Source of the DNA: Acidobacteriaceae bacterium
GTDB taxonomy: Bacteria > Acidobacteriota > Terriglobia > Terriglobales > Acidobacteriaceae
Direction of reading: 5' to 3'
Length of the DNA stretch: 7,260 bases
Assembly: GCA_031296355.1 (NCBI GenBank)
Contig: JARLFX010000426.1
Location: 1-7,260, forward strand
A program made the position numbers and the translations under genes. Shown here piece by piece: positions 4,822-7,260 of the stretch. Within the stretch, counting starts at the first letter, position 1; each line of letters starts with the position of its first letter. The notes below the pieces were generated by a model. The model did no database searches. It was not told the DNA's origin and was given only the letters and a program-made list of their open reading frames with translations.

Positions 4822-7120
4822 TATTCTTCCTGGCGCCCACACCAGCAGTTTCAAGATGCAGCCCGCGCAAGCGTAACGCGTTTGTCACCACCGAGACAGA
4901 ACTGAGCGACATCGCCAGGGCAGAGATCATTGGGCTCAGCAGAATGCCGAAAACGGGATAAAGCACACCTGCTGCCACCGGCACGCCGATTGCGTTGTAG
5001 ATGAAAGCGAAAAACAAATTCTCGCGGATATTGCGCATCGTCGCGCGGCTCAGGAACCGCGCCCGCGCAATCCCGGCGATGTCGCCCTTCACCAGTGTTA
5101 TCCCGGCACTTTCAATCGCCACATCCGTGCCGGTACCCATGGCAATGCCGATATCGGCCTCGGCGAGTGCCGGCGCGTCGTTCACGCCGTCACCGGCCAT
5201 CGCAACCACCCGGCCTTCGGCGCGCAGCCGGCGGACCACCTCATGCTTCTGGGCAGGCAGCACTTCGGCTTCAATGTCGGTAATACCGAGTTGCCTGGCG
5301 ACTGCTTCAGCAGTGCGGCGGTTATCGCCCGTCAGCATCACAATGCGCATGCCGGCAGCCCGTAACGTGTCGAGCGCGTGTCCGGCGCCGGATTTGATCG
5401 GGTCGGCGATCGCGATCACGCCGGCTGGCTTGCCATCCACGGCAATAAAAATGGCGGTAGCGCCGTTGTCGCGCAATTCGTCGGCAATGGCGGCAAGTTC
5501 CCCAAAAACCACGCTGTCGGCTTGCATCAGCCCGGCATTGCCGAGCGCCACTTTACGATCGTCAATGCGGCCGCGCACGCCCTGGCCGGTGACGGAATCG
5601 AATTCCGCTGGATCGGCGAGAGCGATTTTGCGCTCACCCGCCGCCTGCACAATCGCCGCGGCAAGCGGGTGCTCGCTTGCCCGCTCCAGGCAAGCCGCCA
5701 AGCGTAACACGATATCCTCATCAAAGCCGGGGCCGGGCACGATTTTGGTCACGCGTGGCTTGCCCTCGGTAAGTGTACCGGTCTTGTCAATAACCAGCGT
5801 ATCCGCTTTCTCCATGCGTTCCAGAGCCTCGGCCGATTTAATCAGCACACCCATCGTCGCCCCCTTGCCAATCCCAACCTGGATCGACATCGGCGTTGCC
5901 AGGCCAAGCGCGCAGGGGCAGGCGATAATCAAAACAGAGACGGCCGCCAGCAGCCCGTAGGCAAGCGCCGGCGCCGGACCCCAGATCGCCCAGCCCATGA
6001 ATGCGAGAACTGCCACGCCAACCACTGCCGGCACGAAGTAACCGGAGACGACATCAGCGAGCCGCTGAATTGGCGCGCGCGAACGCTGTGCTTCGCTGAC
6101 CATCTTCACGATTCGGGCCAGCACGGTGTCCGCGCCGACCCTCTCGGCTCGCATCACCAGCCCGCCAATGCCGTTCACCGTGCCGGCGATCAGCTTGTCC
6201 TCAGGCTTTTTGGCAACCGGCATCGACTCACCCGTGACCATCGATTCATCGATATTGCTGCGCCCTTCGACTACGATGCCATCAACCGGAACCGCATCGC
6301 CGGGGCGAACCCGCAACCTGTCACCGACCTTCACAAGATCAATGGTGATTTCTTCGTCAGAACCGTCTTCGCGCAAACGCCGCGTGGTCTTTGGGGCAAG
6401 CCTGAGCAAAGCCCTGATGGCACCGCCCGTGAGTGCGCGCGCCCGCAGCTCCAGCACCTGGCCAAGCAGCACCAGAACGGTGACGACCCCGGCTGCTTCG
6501 AAATACGTGCCGACTTGCCCATCCGCCATGCGAAAGCCTGGCGGGAAAATGCCGGGTGCCAGGACGGCGACAACGCTATAAATGTAAGCGGTGCCGACGC
6601 TGAGCGCGATCAACGTGAACATGTTTAGCCTGCGCTTGACGACTGAACGCCAGGCGCGCGTAAAGAAAATAGACCCCGCCCACAGTACAACTGGCGTGGT
6701 GAGCGCGAATTGAATCCATACGGACCATGCGGGCGGCACTAGTTTTTCGAGGTGCAGGAAGGGCACGTAAACGCCCATTGACAGCACGAAGAGCGGAACC
6801 GTGAGAATAACGCCGCCCCAGAAGCGCCATTCCATATCGCGTAACTCGGCATTGCCCGATGTTTTGGCGGTAGGAGCGAGCGGTTCGAGCGCCATCCCGC
6901 AGATCGGGCATACGCCCGGACGGGTTTCTCGAATTTGTGGGTGCATCGGGCAGGTGTAGATTATACCTTCGATGGCAGGAGGCGGTGGCGCTTCGGCCTT
7001 TGGCCGCAGATAATGGTCGGGGTCGGCGACGAATTCCGCCCGGCATGTCTCAGAGCAGAAATGGAAAGTTTTTCCGCCGTGATCGGCGTGATGTTTCGAT
7101 GTCGCTGGATCGACCTTCAT
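4817..7120 (-). CDS. Cu(I)-exporting P1B-type ATPase, YHS domain truncated at N-terminus
   Basis: This inner-membrane pump uses ATP to move Cu(I) (or Ag(I)) out of the cytoplasm. The 767 residues run in order: partial YHS metal-binding domain (1-40, FHFCSETC); heavy-metal-binding domain (55-81, YTCPMHP and GVCPICGM); about eight membrane helices (101-120, 134-154, 167-189, 205-224, 358-412 as a pair, 698-724, 725-750); actuator TGES at 296-299; CPC at 401-403; phosphorylation site DKTGT at 445-449; HP at 484-485; and GDGVNDAP at 643-650. The P1B-1 copper signature is complete: N701-x6-YN-x4-P in helix 7 and M737-x2-SS-x5-N747 in helix 8. No classic CxxC ferredoxin-like domain is present. The frame is closed by a TGA upstream, and the ATG at 7120 is the first usable start, with only a weak GAACGG before it. 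The usual DPVCGM that opens a YHS domain is missing. Catalysis should be intact. Confidence 0.93.
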   Translation of the reverse strand: MKVDPATSKHHADHGGKTFHFCSETCRAEFVADPDHYLRPKAEAPPPPAIEGIIYTCPMHPQIRETRPGVCPICGMALEPLAPTAKTSGNAELRDMEWRFWGGVILTVPLFVLSMGVYVPFLHLEKLVPPAWSVWIQFALTTPVVLWAGSIFFTRAWRSVVKRRLNMFTLIALSVGTAYIYSVVAVLAPGIFPPGFRMADGQVGTYFEAAGVVTVLVLLGQVLELRARALTGGAIRALLRLAPKTTRRLREDGSDEEITIDLVKVGDRLRVRPGDAVPVDGIVVEGRSNIDESMVTGESMPVAKKPEDKLIAGTVNGIGGLVMRAERVGADTVLARIVKMVSEAQRSRAPIQRLADVVSGYFVPAVVGVAVLAFMGWAIWGPAPALAYGLLAAVSVLIIACPCALGLATPMSIQVGIGKGATMGVLIKSAEALERMEKADTLVIDKTGTLTEGKPRVTKIVPGPGFDEDIVLRLAACLERASEHPLAAAIVQAAGERKIALADPAEFDSVTGQGVRGRIDDRKVALGNAGLMQADSVVFGELAAIADELRDNGATAIFIAVDGKPAGVIAIADPIKSGAGHALDTLRAAGMRIVMLTGDNRRTAEAVARQLGITDIEAEVLPAQKHEVVRRLRAEGRVVAMAGDGVNDAPALAEADIGIAMGTGTDVAIESAGITLVKGDIAGIARARFLSRATMRNIRENLFFAFIYNAIGVPVAAGVLYPVFGILLSPMISALAMSLSSVSVVTNALRLRGLHLETAGVGARKNT

Positions 7121-7260
7121 CCGTTCGTTTACAGTGTGTGGGCCTAGAGTCTCGTACGGGGCGAAACCTCTCTGCTGCTCTTGGCTTACTCACCTGAACC
7201 ACGGACACCGAAGCTGGCACGTGCGCTAAATATGCTGTCGTACCGCAAATATTATTGTGA
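7121..7260. other. Region upstream of copA, no gene seen
   Basis: All reading frames here are short. The copA frame runs back only to a TGA (7190-7192) with no start codon in between, and no DPVCGM-like coding appears in any minus-strand frame. I see no convincing MerR/CueR-type dyad or strong promoter hexamers; the copA promoter may lie further upstream, outside the window. Confidence 0.4.

Noticed and set aside
5001..5960. 319-codon plus-strand frame inside copA
   Set aside because: Ser/Ala/Pro-rich antisense shadow of a conserved ATPase; no start signal or domain.

Overview
The window looks like a chromosomal or accessory segment from an acidophilic alphaproteobacterium, most likely of the Acetobacteraceae (Acidiphilium/Acidocella-like). 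This is inferred from the moderately high GC, a rusticyanin-like blue copper protein, a TTGAT-N4-ATCAA (FNR/FixK-type) operator, and the style of the Gly/Met-rich exported proteins. No rRNA, tRNA or housekeeping marker is present to confirm it.

Layout, left to right. Positions 1-312 hold no gene I can recognise. Positions 313-1461 are an IS5-family insertion sequence with 11-bp perfect terminal inverted repeats and one apparently intact DDE transposase on the minus strand. Positions 1519-1923 (minus) encode a DUF2237 protein with its own good ribosome binding site. Positions 1924-2550 are mostly non-coding, with one doubtful small plus-strand ORF and a perfect stem-loop with a TTCG loop.

From 2551 to 7120 all genes lie on the minus strand and form a copper-handling cluster, in transcription order: a P1B-1-type Cu(I)-exporting ATPase (copA; YHS remnant plus heavy-metal-binding domain, CPC motif); an exported Spy/CpxP-like LTxxQ protein with a Gly/Tyr/Met-rich tandem repeat; an exported rusticyanin-like type 1 copper protein with all four ligands; and a small membrane-anchored SHOCT protein. 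CopA would move Cu(I) from cytoplasm to periplasm. The three exported proteins act on the periplasmic side, and all three carry Gly-Pro-Met-rich stretches (GPG..MMGG type) next to otherwise unrelated folds. I infer a periplasmic copper binding and redox module. The Met-rich stretches and the blue copper site support this, but no sequence feature proves it.

The most informative regulatory signal is a perfect palindromic FNR/FixK-type box overlapping the copA stop codon. It is centred exactly 41.5 bases upstream of the start predicted from a TTTAAT -10 element, which is class II activator geometry. The distal cluster (Spy-like, and possibly rusticyanin-like and SHOCT) may therefore be induced by low oxygen or a related signal. 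The gap before the rusticyanin-like gene contains GTGACCCCG direct repeats resembling the ends of IS21-family elements, so its 5' leader may have been rebuilt by transposition. The copA reading frame begins in the middle of its YHS domain, so its 5' end also appears altered.
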